Assembly (NCBI GenBank): GCA_036936605.1
Contig: JAUPFV010000004.1
Span: 136,285,473 to 136,349,472 of the forward strand
DNA from: Limnanthes douglasii subsp. nivea
Taxonomy: Eukaryota > Streptophyta > Magnoliopsida > Brassicales > Limnanthaceae
Length of the DNA: 64,000 bases
Direction: 5' to 3'
The translations under genes and the position numbers were made by a program. Shown here one piece after another: positions 10,191 through 20,140 of this stretch. The notes beneath the pieces are model-generated. The model was not told the DNA's origin. It saw only the letters and a program-made list of their open reading frames with translations, and made no database searches. The stretch's first letter is position 1. Every line of letters starts with the position of its first letter.

Positions 10191-11480
10191 CTAATGAGTT
10201 AAAACCAATATATAAATATGGTTGTCTAAATACGTTAAGATTAGAATACAGGCATGAATACATCCATACTTTTTATTAAAAACAAGGCACAGCCCACCCA
10301 ACAAGTAAAAGAGAACACTCAAAATTAGGTCTAAAACGCTGAAAATAACTTTAGCAGTTTCGACCGGGAGAACATATACGGCATCTCCGTGACTCATAAC
10401 GGCGGAGAGATATTCATTAAAGAAAAAGATATAAGTAGAGCTCATGAAACCGTCCGGAAAAGTAGCACAGAGACAATCAAAGCGATTTATATCTACCTTG
10501 AAAACACCGGCGAAACCGAAAATAAAGAAAGACAGACAAAGGAATAGAAGATCAGTTGGCGTCCAAGCAGAAATATCAGAGGGGTAGTGGCTGATTGTGC
10601 GTGAAGCACTTTTCTGACGATTAAGGCGCACGAAAAGGTTGAACAGAGGGAGGCGAGTCACAACGGTGGGAGAATGCAGATCGATGAACGCCCCGAGACA
10701 GGCCGATTGGATCTTAGAGGCGCGATGGCAGCGAGCATCGCAGTGCCGGTCGTGAATCGCGCTAAGATTAATAGGGGTTCGAAACATTACATTCATAAAC
10801 GTGACGGGCGGCATAGAGAGGATCGAGAAGACCAGAGTAGTCTAGGGGCTCGTGGGTCACGTTTGGAGATAACCAACCGTTAGGAGCACAACACGAGGGA
10901 GTCACAGCTCCAATGAAGCCACCAGCGCAACTGACCATTAAACGTAAGGCAAATACTTCGAAAACCAACTGGAACGAGCAGAGAGGAATATGGGCTGGGA
11001 ACTGCGACGAAAGGGACGAATTTGGCAAGGATTCCTTTAACGCCGGTGGAGCCAGAGAGTTATCCATAAGCAGAGTAAGAAACGGGCTGTGAATCATGGT
11101 CGGAAATGGGAGGGACGCTGGTAATAAACCAGTAGCATGTTGATTGATGAGAAGGTGTGACGGACAGGAGCGGTCCAGACCATAGTTCAAGTTCAAGAGC
11201 AATGGACAGGGCAGGCTGAACAATGCGCTGAAGGTCTCTGGTTAAGGAAACCAGCAACATGGAACCGCAAGAGAAGGAACTTGGTGGCCCGAAGAGGGGA
11301 GGCCGTCTGGGAAGATTCTGCAGCAAGTACAGTCTCAAAACCCATAATAATGGCCATGCCAAGCAGGCAAGCATCATGGAAGGAAAACAAATGCACTAAA
11401 TGCAGGAAATCAAAATAAAAACAAGATACTAAAAGTGTATGTCCTTGTCTTCTGAAATTGAGGAAAAGAAACAGCAAGTC
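10191..11480 (-). other. Unrecognised minus-strand reading frames (up to 207 aa), possible transposon tail
   Basis: The longest frame is 10814-10191 (207 aa). Its second half is hydrophobic (DLLFLCLSFFIFGFAGVF; VIFSVLDLILSVLFYLLGGL). It overlaps a 151-aa frame (11223-10768) and others up to 11480. The minus strand carries AATAAA near 10280, so the region could be a transcribed 3' end. GC content is higher than in the flanks. I do not recognise the protein. Overlapping frames and lack of motifs make a real host gene doubtful; a LINE or retrogene 3' part is an alternative. Confidence 0.25.
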
Positions 11481-11917
11481 ATATTTTAGAGAGAAGGAGG
11501 AACGCCTCTCTCTAATTCAATTTGGGTTATAAAGTTAATTGTCCACTGCACTAATATTTGTTGATGCTAATAGCTTTATAAAACGATTTTATGCTAATTA
11601 AATAACGTCCAACAGACAGAATTTTGTCATTTCATAATTTTAGATTATAAATTTTCACAATAGATACTAGTTATTTTGTTTGTTAGATAAAATGAAAAAA
11701 AATAAAAAGAATTATAAATGTGTTGGGAAGAGGATAATCTAATATAAACTATCAAATTAAAATCTATAAATATACCATGCGTTTTAGATTAGTTTTTATA
11801 AACTCTTTTTAATAAAAAAATAAGTATATTTATTTTTAACCATCAAATAAAAAACTGTTTAAAAAACTGTTCGGAATGCTCCGAGGCCTGTCTACATGAT
11901 TCGTTATATATATATAT
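11481..11917. other. AT-rich intergenic with a (TA)n run
   Basis: AT-rich, with a TATATATATATA run at about 11905-11920 just before the dispersed repeat. No gene seen. Confidence 0.5.
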
Positions 11918-13073
11918 ATAATTATTGATAAGTATAGTTGCAATTCCATGTCGTTTGGTGAGGGGTAATGTTCGGAGGAGATATAGTTAAAAAGGAATTA
12001 TTTTAAATTATTTGTGTGGGTGTAATAGTAGTCTTTAGTCAGGTTAAAGTACGAAGGAATGCGTATTATAGTCTCTTGTTGAGTTGTTAATGTTAGCAAT
12101 ATTATATTTTGGTATAGCCCAAATTTTATTTTAAACATGATCAATATTGCTGAGATTTTTTATTGAAGTTTTTATTTTCTTGAACTAGAAGCTAAAAGAG
12201 TTTGTTGTATTTTTTTTTAAAGAATGAAGAATTATGTTATATGGGTTGAAAATTTTAACAGTACTAATTTTTATTTAAGTATGTTATATTTAGAATTCCT
12301 CTCATATCCGTTGTTGGTATAACTCTATTAGTAAGAAGTTTTTTATACTAACGAGAAACTTAGAGCTTGACATCACAAAAATATTTTTTATCACTGGAAA
12401 GTTTATTGTAGGAAGATAAATGACTCTAACATCCCTTATAACATACATGTTCGTTTTCCAAAACCAAGACGAAGTTTGTTAGATGCTTTAATTGATGAAT
12501 TCGTTAATTTTACTCTTTTTTTTAATATTAGACTTTTGTTCCACCTCATGTGCATATGTTCTAGTCATCTTGTGCACAATGGAGGGAGAAGCTTAGCACC
12601 TGCTATTATTTCTCGTTTTGTTTTCTAAAATTTCAAAATTCGAAATTTCCGCACGAGCAAATTTTTTAAATAGGATGTATATCTTTATATTATCACGACA
12701 CATTGTGCCAATATTTTTAAGAATCTTCCCAATCATGAAAAGATACGAAAGTTGGTGTTTATTTATATCTCGGTAAAATGCTTCGAGATCGATCCGAAAA
12801 TGTTATCGGACGCTCAACGAGCCAAGTTTTTAGTCAAGTTGGATTATCGTTGTGAACCATTAAAACTAATAAGAACCTTATTTATGTATTTTTTTTAATA
12901 TATAAAGAACTAATCTTGACTTTCGATTGTGCCTATTATCAGGATCACAGACTTAATTATCCGTTCGGTACCGATCTAGTAAAGGCACGTCATGGACCGG
13001 CCCGATTGTATTATCCAGTGGTCTGAGCTGAGTTTTGAACCAGGTCCAATAACTAGTCCAGACTGTTACGGAA
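11918..13073. repeat. Dispersed repeat, copy 1 (second copy at 50836-52193)
   Basis: From ATAATTATTGATA to CTAGTCCAGAC this stretch can be followed, with many substitutions and indels, along 50836-52193 in the same orientation. Shared landmarks include GTATAGTTG, GAGTTGTTAATG, CTTGTGCA.AATGGA, TATATAAAGAACTAATCTT and CTAGTCCAGAC. It has no coding capacity that I can see. Inside the second copy a ~235-bp section is itself duplicated (GACCGATCTGAT.GTGTTAT). Class is unknown. Confidence 0.7.
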
Positions 13074-13740
13074 ATAACAAGTTCTACCACAATGAAGTCT
13101 TTAATATTTTAGTCAAGAAAGAAATAGAGCCGAAAAAAGATCCATTTATTCATAGATAGGTTCTCCCTATTTATAATGTACAAATTAGTAGGCAGTTACA
13201 TATGTTCGCGCTTTTAAGCGCCTCTAACCCACTAACATCACTATCCCTATAATTGTGGAACAAATAACTAAAACGTTTAACTTAAGAGTCAAAACATGTG
13301 TTACATAACAAGTTAGAAAACACTCAGTATATTCCACACTTTAAGCCAAGCTGGATCACTCCTTAAACGCGATCAAGTCTAATGATGTAGAGCTCGAGTT
13401 CATTGACCACATATTCAGATTATCCTCTTAAGTCCGCACTCAATCTTGATTATATGTTCATCGCGTCCATGATCTGGTCGAATGACTCTTCCCCTGATGT
13501 CTTCGAGCTCGTTCTGCCTTTGAGCTCATCAACGCTGTATTTGTCTTCGGTCTCGATCCGCCTTTGAGCTCGTCAATGTTGTAAATCTTGTCATTTTCTT
13601 CATTGCTTGCCGTAATCAAAGTTCGCAATCCTCCTGCTCGTGCTCGTACTTATTTGGGGAAATCCCTTCTTATCAGGGCCCCCCTCGTTTATAGGTTTAT
13701 TAAAAATATTAATAAGCGTGTAAATTGAAATAATAATTAA
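13074..13740 (-). repeat. Possible LTR of the minus-oriented Tat fragment
   Basis: The segment begins TGTTACGGAAATAAC exactly where the dispersed repeat stops. On the minus strand it has a TATA-like CATTATAAATAGGG (about 13175). It is followed at 13780-14060 by sequence resembling the promoter zone of the aORF of the young Tat element. No second LTR was found, so the borders are tentative. Confidence 0.3.
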
Positions 13741-14159
13741 ATTCCTTACTTATCCGCGTGGTGATTCGAACCGTCTCGCGACTGCTTCTTTCTGACACAT
13801 GTCGGTGATGCAACTATAACGGTTCTGACATCGCCGTTTCTTGGAGACACCATTTTGTGATTCAGTTTTTTGGCACATCTCTCAAACAATTAATGATATA
13901 ACACGCCTATTAGGAAAAGTGTATAATCACTCAAACACTGACTGTATTCTTTTGTTAAAAAAATCACCAACTTAAAAAATTCTTCGCTTCAACTTTGCTG
14001 GAAAACTCTCTCCATCTTTAAGCAAGGCGCTTGCTATCATATTCTTCAACATTACTCAGGTAACTTATTTCTTATCAAATAAACACTTCTCGTTGAACGC
14101 TTGCGAGGACCCTAGATTTAAGGTTTCGAACTTCTATCAGTAGGCTTTTCCCCAATAAA

Positions 14160-15000
14160 GTTAACAGTTACTTCTCATAAAACCCATAATTGTTCGGTCG
14201 GATTGAAGGATGCTCAGAGGATTTTCCATTTGTTCGTATGTGGTCATAAATTAGATGTTAGCAGACCTAACGGTGTTAACCATAATTCGTCAGATTTCAC
14301 TGCCCACAATGGAACTTGCCATCACTACCGTATCTTGCTATGGCCTTGTCACATCTTTTATGTTATCATCAATCAAACATAGCAATGTCATTGGGTTTCT
14401 ATATAAATGAGGAAAGGAACCCACTTCGAGTTAGGTTGCAAAACTTACTATATGTCTTTTTTAAGAATTTTCATAACTGGTTCCATGATCATTAGAGTAT
14501 TTTCTTGCATAAGAGCCACCGCGACCGCCTCTGTTCTCGTTAGATTTTGTTGTTGAGCTCCAGTATTTCTTTTAACCAACTGTTTTAATTTATCTTTCTC
14601 AATTAACACTTAGGCTTTTGTAAAGTTATACAGTCATTTGTCTAATGTCTGACGGCCTTGTGATACTTGTAAAATATATTACTTCTCCCCTCCATCGGGG
14701 TCGAAATCGAAACAAGATTTGAGAGTTGTATGTGACTTCGAGCTTTATAAAAGATCGTTGACACATATTCAGTCAATTTGGTATGATAGGTAGGTCGGAC
14801 CCACTAATTTGACATCGGTCTTACTACATGATGGACTTTAAAACATGTTGATTTGTCATTGGTCTTACTGGTGATTGATTCAAAACCCTCGATCAAAAAA
14901 TGGTCGGACGAGGAAAAGTTTGGCTCGGCTGTGGTTGAGAAAAATAAACCGGAGCGGGAGACTGTTGATAGATTACTATACGTGTTTGCAATTTTTTAGT
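14160..15000 (-). pseudogene. Decayed Tat/Gypsy gag-protease fragment, minus strand
   Basis: Minus-strand translation of 14345-14163 follows the protease region of the young Tat element residue for residue (VVMASSIVGSEI, RIMVNTVRSANI, TTYEQMENP, SDRTIMGF). Two in-frame stops are present and the catalytic Asp-Thr-Gly is changed (NTV). Minus-strand sequence at about 14700-14560 matches the gag C-terminal zinc-like region (YKYHKAVRH, TNDC). Pol does not follow; sequence passes straight to a putative 3' region at 13.1-14.1 kb, which suggests an internal deletion. Confidence 0.65.
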
Positions 15001-15159
15001 CTTTGCTTATGAATAGAAGCGAGCTCCACCACTTGGGTCTCTTCCACGATTATCTGTTTCTCAATTTGCACTAGAAAAGCATCGAAAGTTAAATATATTT
15101 TCTTAGCAGCATTGTCTCACAACGGACTAACTCCTCATATCCATCAAGATCTACTTATA

Positions 15160-15778
15160 TCGAGAGCATCAGATAAAAGTCATTTTTCTATGAAATTCTT
15201 AAAGGAGCAAATAAGTTTTGTTTGAACAAATATAGTGATGAGGTATTTTGAATGTTGAAAGATTATTTAGTCTCACCAGAGATATTGTTTTTACTATGCA
15301 CATGTGAACATTTGTATCTTTATCTTTTGGTCTCTGATATTGTAGTTAGTCCAGTCTTAATTAGAGAAGTGGATAAAGTTTAATTGATGCTGAAAACGAT
15401 ATTTATATTCGAAAAAGTTGGCTTTGTGTTTAGTTGTATCCGCATGGAAGATGAGGCCTTATTTTCAAAGTCATATTGTTGTGGTTAGAACATTTTTTCT
15501 CTTGAGAGGTGTATTGCACTAATATAATGTTTCATGATGACTTACAAGGTGGTTGGTAAAATTGAGTGAATATGAGATTATCTTTAAACCTCGAACGATA
15601 ATTATGGCTCAAGTAATGGCATAATTTAATAGTGATTTTTTTTAGAAAGGTTAATTGTTGGCAATGAACCACATTCAAGTATAGCTAGTGATCTTGAATA
15701 GAAATTTAAATTTGATAGAACATATGGAGTTGATACAGGTGGAATTGGGGTTATTTTTAGAACACCTATTAGAGAAAA
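15160..15778 (+). pseudogene. Older Tat/Gypsy element, RT end and RNase H, left half
   Basis: Plus-strand frames, with several shifts, give a series matching the RT/RNase H part of the young Tat pol: a FLKEQISFV-like segment, KLALCLVVSAWKMRPYFQSH, VVVRTFF, KLSEYEIIFKPRT and then GVDTGGIGVIFRTPIREKI. The last block stops at 15783, where the young element is inserted, and resumes at 26272. Many stops make this copy inactive. Confidence 0.8.
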
Positions 15779-15783
15779 GATTA
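15779..15783. repeat. Target site duplication GATTA, left copy
   Basis: GATTA at 15779-15783 directly abuts the left LTR; the identical GATTA at 26267-26271 abuts the right LTR. A 5-bp duplication is typical of LTR retrotransposon integration. Confidence 0.95.
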
Positions 15784-16286
15784 TGGTGTGGATAAAAGTA
15801 GCCTGAGGGTAGGCTGGTAATTTTAAGTGGAGTTTTAAGGCGGCGTAAGGGTGTTTCACGGTGGTGTGGTGGTGTTTAAGGGTGTTTTAAGATATTTCAG
15901 GGTGTTTCAAAGTGTTTCAAGGGTGGAGAGAGAATTTAGCAGCCTGGCAGCAGTTAATTTTTCTTACCCATAGTTAATGCTAGTGGTTGGGCATTTATAG
16001 TGTGAAATTTGGGCCCTTATGGGCTTTCGGGTCAAGTTTAATGGACCCGGGTCATGTTTAAAGACCCATGAGTTTTAAGCAGATGTACAGGTAGCTTAGT
16101 CAGATAGTGATTAGGTTTTTTAGTACTTTAGTCATAGTTCGAACTGCCTTATGTTTGCAGTGTTCAAGATCACCTGTCCGGTTCAATCAGTGCTGTCCGA
16201 ATTGAAGTCATGGAGTCTGTCCGAATTTACGGTGTGATTTACTTTGGACTACCCTTCCGGGGAGCTCTTCGAATTGGGACTCATCA
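15784..16286 (-). repeat. 3' LTR of the young Tat element
   Basis: 503 bp, TG..CA ends, minus orientation. Near 15835-15935 it has a run of GTGTTTNA-like short repeats (U5 side). A TATA-like CTATAAATGC lies on the minus strand at 16000-15991. Differs from the 5' LTR at four sites (around 16079, 16214, 16233 and 16259). Confidence 0.95.
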
Positions 16287-16302
16287 GGAGCCCATTTTTT
16301 AG
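16287..16302 (-). promoter_or_regulatory. Candidate polypurine tract
   Basis: Directly upstream of the 3' LTR on the minus strand is AAAAAATGGGCTCC, purine-rich but not perfect. Position is right for plus-strand priming; composition is only moderate. Confidence 0.35.
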
Positions 16303-16439
16303 GTTTTTGAACAAGTGTCCTTGTTAAAGAACTGAAAAACAGTCCGATTGAAGAAGTGGTTTTCAAATTCGAAGAGAATTGAGATAGGCCCGGACAGTCC
16401 AACCGTTACGAATTCCAAACGGTTCTTTGTCAGAGGTAG

Positions 16440-16622
16440 TGGGACACGTGTCACACCCTGGTTGGTTACTTTTAGCCGTTTTCTCACCTTGAAAGTTGCA
16501 CCACTTTCTCGAACAAGTTACTTCTTTAAATGCTATTGATGACGTCAGCGCCGTTTTTAATCATTGCCCAACTTTTCGGATTCTCCTAGGAATCAAACTC
16601 TTTTTTACATTTACTATAAATT
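16440..16622 (+). promoter_or_regulatory. Promoter-like region of the antisense ORF
   Basis: A G-box palindrome GACACGTGTC (16443-16452), a perfect TGACGTCA (16540-16547) and a TATA-like CTATAAATT (16614-16622) lie in order upstream of the aORF ATG (16717), followed by a pyrimidine-rich leader. G-box and TGACGTCA are classical plant bZIP binding sites. The region is outside the LTR and on the opposite strand from gag-pol, so the aORF could be transcribed on its own. Confidence 0.5.
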
Positions 16623-16716
16623 CCATTTGTCTTTCACAGTTTCATTTTCACTTTTACTTTGTCATTTCACTCAAAACTTCATCTCTCTAAAACTTCAAAC
16701 CTTCCTTAGTTGTTTT

Positions 16717-19676
16717 ATGTTCACAGCAAGAACAGCTCTAATCAAGGGTGGCTGGCTCAATCTTTCAGAACTAGAAAAAGCTCAAAGGGTTGAAAAAGAG
16801 AAGAGACTTGCAGCAGGGCTTCCAGCGTCGCCTGTTGAAAAACCAGCCCCTTCAATCGAAGAATCTGATAGAGGTTCGTCGTCTTCGAAAGGTACGAAAC
16901 CTAGAAAACTCTTTCAATCAACACTCTCCCCAATAGTTTCTGGCTCATCAGTCCAAGAGTCAATCCCCACTGTCGAACCGGGGGTCGCTGTTACAAGTGT
17001 TAGGAAGAAAACCACTTTTATTGCTATGGGGTCCGACTCCGATCATTCTCCAGACAAGCTGATCATGAAAAGACCAAGTAGACTGGTTAAGGGACTCTCC
17101 TCAAAAAATACCAGTGAGTCAGGGTCCGGGACAACTGTTAGGACCCTCCGGAAGAGGCCGGTTGGTCCGGAGGCTAGCAGTCCACTACCTCCTAAGGAAA
17201 CTTCGACCTCAGAAGCTCAAACTGAGGTGAGAACTCAGAAACATACAACGAGCCGCCAGTCCGGAGGATCAGCTGTGCCAAGCTTCATTCCTCCCCGAGC
17301 TGTTTCTGCAGAAGCTCCCCCAACAGTAATGGAGGAGAGGATGGAAGACTCCACTGAGGAGGTCAGGTTTGAGTCCGAGTCTTCCGGACAAGCTGAAACT
17401 GCTATAGTTGTTGCCAAGAAAAGCAAAGAAGACTTGTACCTGAGCCGTCCGGATCTGCCGGAGAGCCTTGAAGAGAAAGTTGGGCCCTGCTTTCACAAGG
17501 TAGAATTTAAGTATCTTTTGTCTTTGTCAAAAACCAAATACATGTTTATTCATACTAGAGACTTGGGACGGCTTCGCACTAAGTGGGGGATCCCTGAAAA
17601 CGTTAAAATCCGAATTCCTATCGATCCGGAGACCCCGATGGATTGTAAAAGGAATGAAATAGTCTTCTTTACGGAGCTATTCAACTGGGGACTTAGGTTC
17701 CCATTGGATCCAGAGATAGTGCGCTATTTCCATTTAGTCAAGCTATGCCCATCACAGCTGAGCCCCAACGGATGGTACACCTTGATGTCATGCATTATGG
17801 CGTCCAGGCTGTCCGGAATCCCTCTTCCCATGGTAGAGTTTGCTGCTGTGGCTAGTCTATGCAAACATCACCAGTTCCCCTTTTATCACTTTAATATGGG
17901 GAACAATCTGAAAGCCGTCGATGATCTTCTGGAATCGGAGAATAAATGGAGGAGCCAGTTCTTGTTTATAAGTGGCTCATGGGAAAATGGGAAGAAGATT
18001 AAGGTTGGGGAGAATCCTAGCCTTCTTCGAAGTAGATGGAGAAGCGATCGTAAGTTCTTTCCTTAAGTTTCTGTTCGAATCTTCCCTTCTTTAAGCTTTC
18101 ACTAACTAGTTATTCTTTTGTTTTATTAGAACTGCCAAAAGAGTTCGGAGACTATCTGAAAGCCGGACAGGTCACCTGTGGCAAGATAAATGCATGGGCC
18201 GCAGAGAACTGGGAGAACCGGTTTCACAAGGCTTTCACTTCGGGGAACTTGGCGAGATCTCACCTGTGGAACACCACAGGTCGAAGGGATTTAACATGGG
18301 AGGAGTTCTTCACCCCTCCTGATGATGACATAGTGCTGAGAAGGTCTCATGAGCTAGATGGGACCCTTTTCCTCCCTCTCCGGGCCAAAGCCCCAAGTAA
18401 AATGAAGGGCCAGAAGAAGAAAGGGAGGAAAACAGCAGCGGATACGGAGAAAAAGGCTCCAACTGACACAGAGGTGCCAGTCCCAGCTCAAGTTGATGCA
18501 AACCTTCTTCAGGTGGTAGAAGTGGAAAGTAAGAAACACGGAGAGACTCCCTCAAAACCTTCAAGGGCCTCCAAACGAACTCGCAAGCAAACGAGTGACA
18601 GTGCTGATAAGGAGGCCAAAAAGAAGAAGATTTCTCAAGAAGAAGAGTTTGCTCCCCGGGATCCGGAGCCCACTTTCCCTATTGATCCAACGTTGGCTGA
18701 AGAGATCCCGGAGAATCTTAACGAAGGGATTCCAAGGGAACTCCATACTGATGAGATTGAAAGGGGAGAGATCAATATGGACGAAGTGGATGTTACCGGC
18801 CTGGGTCCTCTGGGTGATTACTTTCTTGGTCTGTCAAGAGATGAGTTTGCTGGGCCATATGTTCCCCTAAGCAGCTCCAACACAGTAAACTTCAACGGTA
18901 AGACTTTCTTGGTCTCCAGCGAGAGAGATGTTATAGCTCATTCCCTCCTGAGCAACGTACAACAAGTACTTACCTTGGAAAGGCAGGTCCGGAGTCAGGC
19001 AGAGTCCATCAAAGAACTTAAGTCTGAGAAGGAGTCGCTGTCCGAAGACCTCAGGACTGCCACTACTAAGGTCAACTTGCTCAAGGAGTCGAACGAACAG
19101 CTGAAGAAGAGTCAAAATGAAAGCAACACAAAAGTTGCCTCTTTAGAGAAAACCCTAGAAGATCTACGGGCTAAGCTGTCCGGGTTGGAGAAGGAGTTGA
19201 AAACCTCAAAAGATGAGACTGCAGCAAAAGAGAAGCTTGTCACCAATCTGACTACTGACAAACTTGCTTTAGAGAATGCAGTGACTCAGGCTGTTGACGA
19301 GAAAGCTGCTCTGGTGATGGATCAAGAGGCCATGATCAAGGCCAAAATCAACGCTTATGCCAGGGAGATGATCCGGAGTGAGGAATTATTGATTGAAAAG
19401 GTGAAGTCCGACATGGTCCTCCTATTTCACGAGAAGTTCCCGAAGAGGAGACTTGGGGACTTATGGCGTTACGTAGATGACGATGATCTCCCATATTGGA
19501 CCATGGTTGATGAAGGGTACACTGATATATCCTCATCTGGGGACGAGGAGGAAACCGGAGAGAGTCCGGGTGAAGAAGAGGCTGACCCCAAAGGCAAGAA
19601 GGTCATTGAGGAAAAAAGTGATATCAAGACCAAGGGAACAGATGAGGGTGAGCCATCTTCAAAGGCTCCACCTTAG
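16717..19676 (+). CDS. Antisense ORF (aORF) of the Tat element, Transposase_28-type protein, 959 aa
   Basis: Two exons, 16717-18049 and 18130-19676, joined across an 80-bp intron (GTAAGT..TTAG) in phase 1. The ATG at 16717 starts MFTARTALIKGGW; the frame is open further upstream but without ATG. Residues about 1-290 are polar and Ser/Pro/Lys-rich. About 295-505 match the 'putative gypsy type transposon' family (Transposase_28, PF04195), with IPIDPETPMDCKRNEIVFF, FPLDPEIVRYFHL, SPNGWYTLMSCI and NKWRSQFLFISGSWE. A basic cluster (KRTRKQTSDSADKEAKKKK) near 590 looks like a nuclear signal. About 710-860 is a long coiled coil (LERQVRSQAESIKELKSEKE..). The tail is acidic. The gene runs opposite to gag-pol and is uninterrupted. 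Extra antisense ORFs of this family are known from Tat-lineage elements; their role is unknown. Confidence 0.88.
18050..18129 (+). other. Intron of the aORF
   Basis: GTAAGTTC at the 5' end and a T-rich tract before TTTTATTAG at the 3' end; 80 bp. Removing it restores one frame from the Transposase_28 region into LPKEFGDYLKAG. A remnant of the older element seems to keep a GTAAGC donor at the equivalent place (about 30460, minus). Confidence 0.85.
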
Positions 19677-20140
19677 TTGGTAATTTATTCTGTTTACTTT
19701 TTGCTCGAACCAAAGTCCTTGGAAGGCCAAGGCACCTTTTTTGTGATGTTGTCCGTTTTAACCGGACATATTTTTGTATTGTGCTTAAACTTGTTTAAAA
19801 AGTCCTTGGAAGGCCAAGGCAACTTTAAGTTTATTGAATGAACGTTTTATCTTGCACAACCTTTCTCTTATTCCATAGTCTGTTTAAATATCTTGGAGTT
19901 TAAGTAATTTCGAGTTATCGTGTTGTGAGAGTGTTTAGTTTCTCTGGCTAGAATTTAAGTAGCCCTTAGACTTTTCAGTCCGGATAGTATGACAATCAAC
20001 AGAATTTTGCAAAAACTTAGAAAATTTATTCAAAAAAGCTCCACGTTTCATTTAAAGCTCTCCGTGGCGCCGGAGAGAGGTAGTGGTATGCCCCCAAATA
20101 TTTACATGGATGTTTAAACAAGTAAATATTTACATAAGTT
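19677..20140. other. Convergent 3' zone between aORF and pol, with repeated hairpin motif
   Basis: AAAGTCCTTGGAAGGCCAAG is repeated at 19712 and 19798. Each copy carries the stem CCTTGG/CCAAGG. Between them lies GTCCGTTTTAACCGGAC (19751-19767), a small hairpin. The two transcripts would converge here, so these may be 3'-end signals. Confidence 0.5.
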
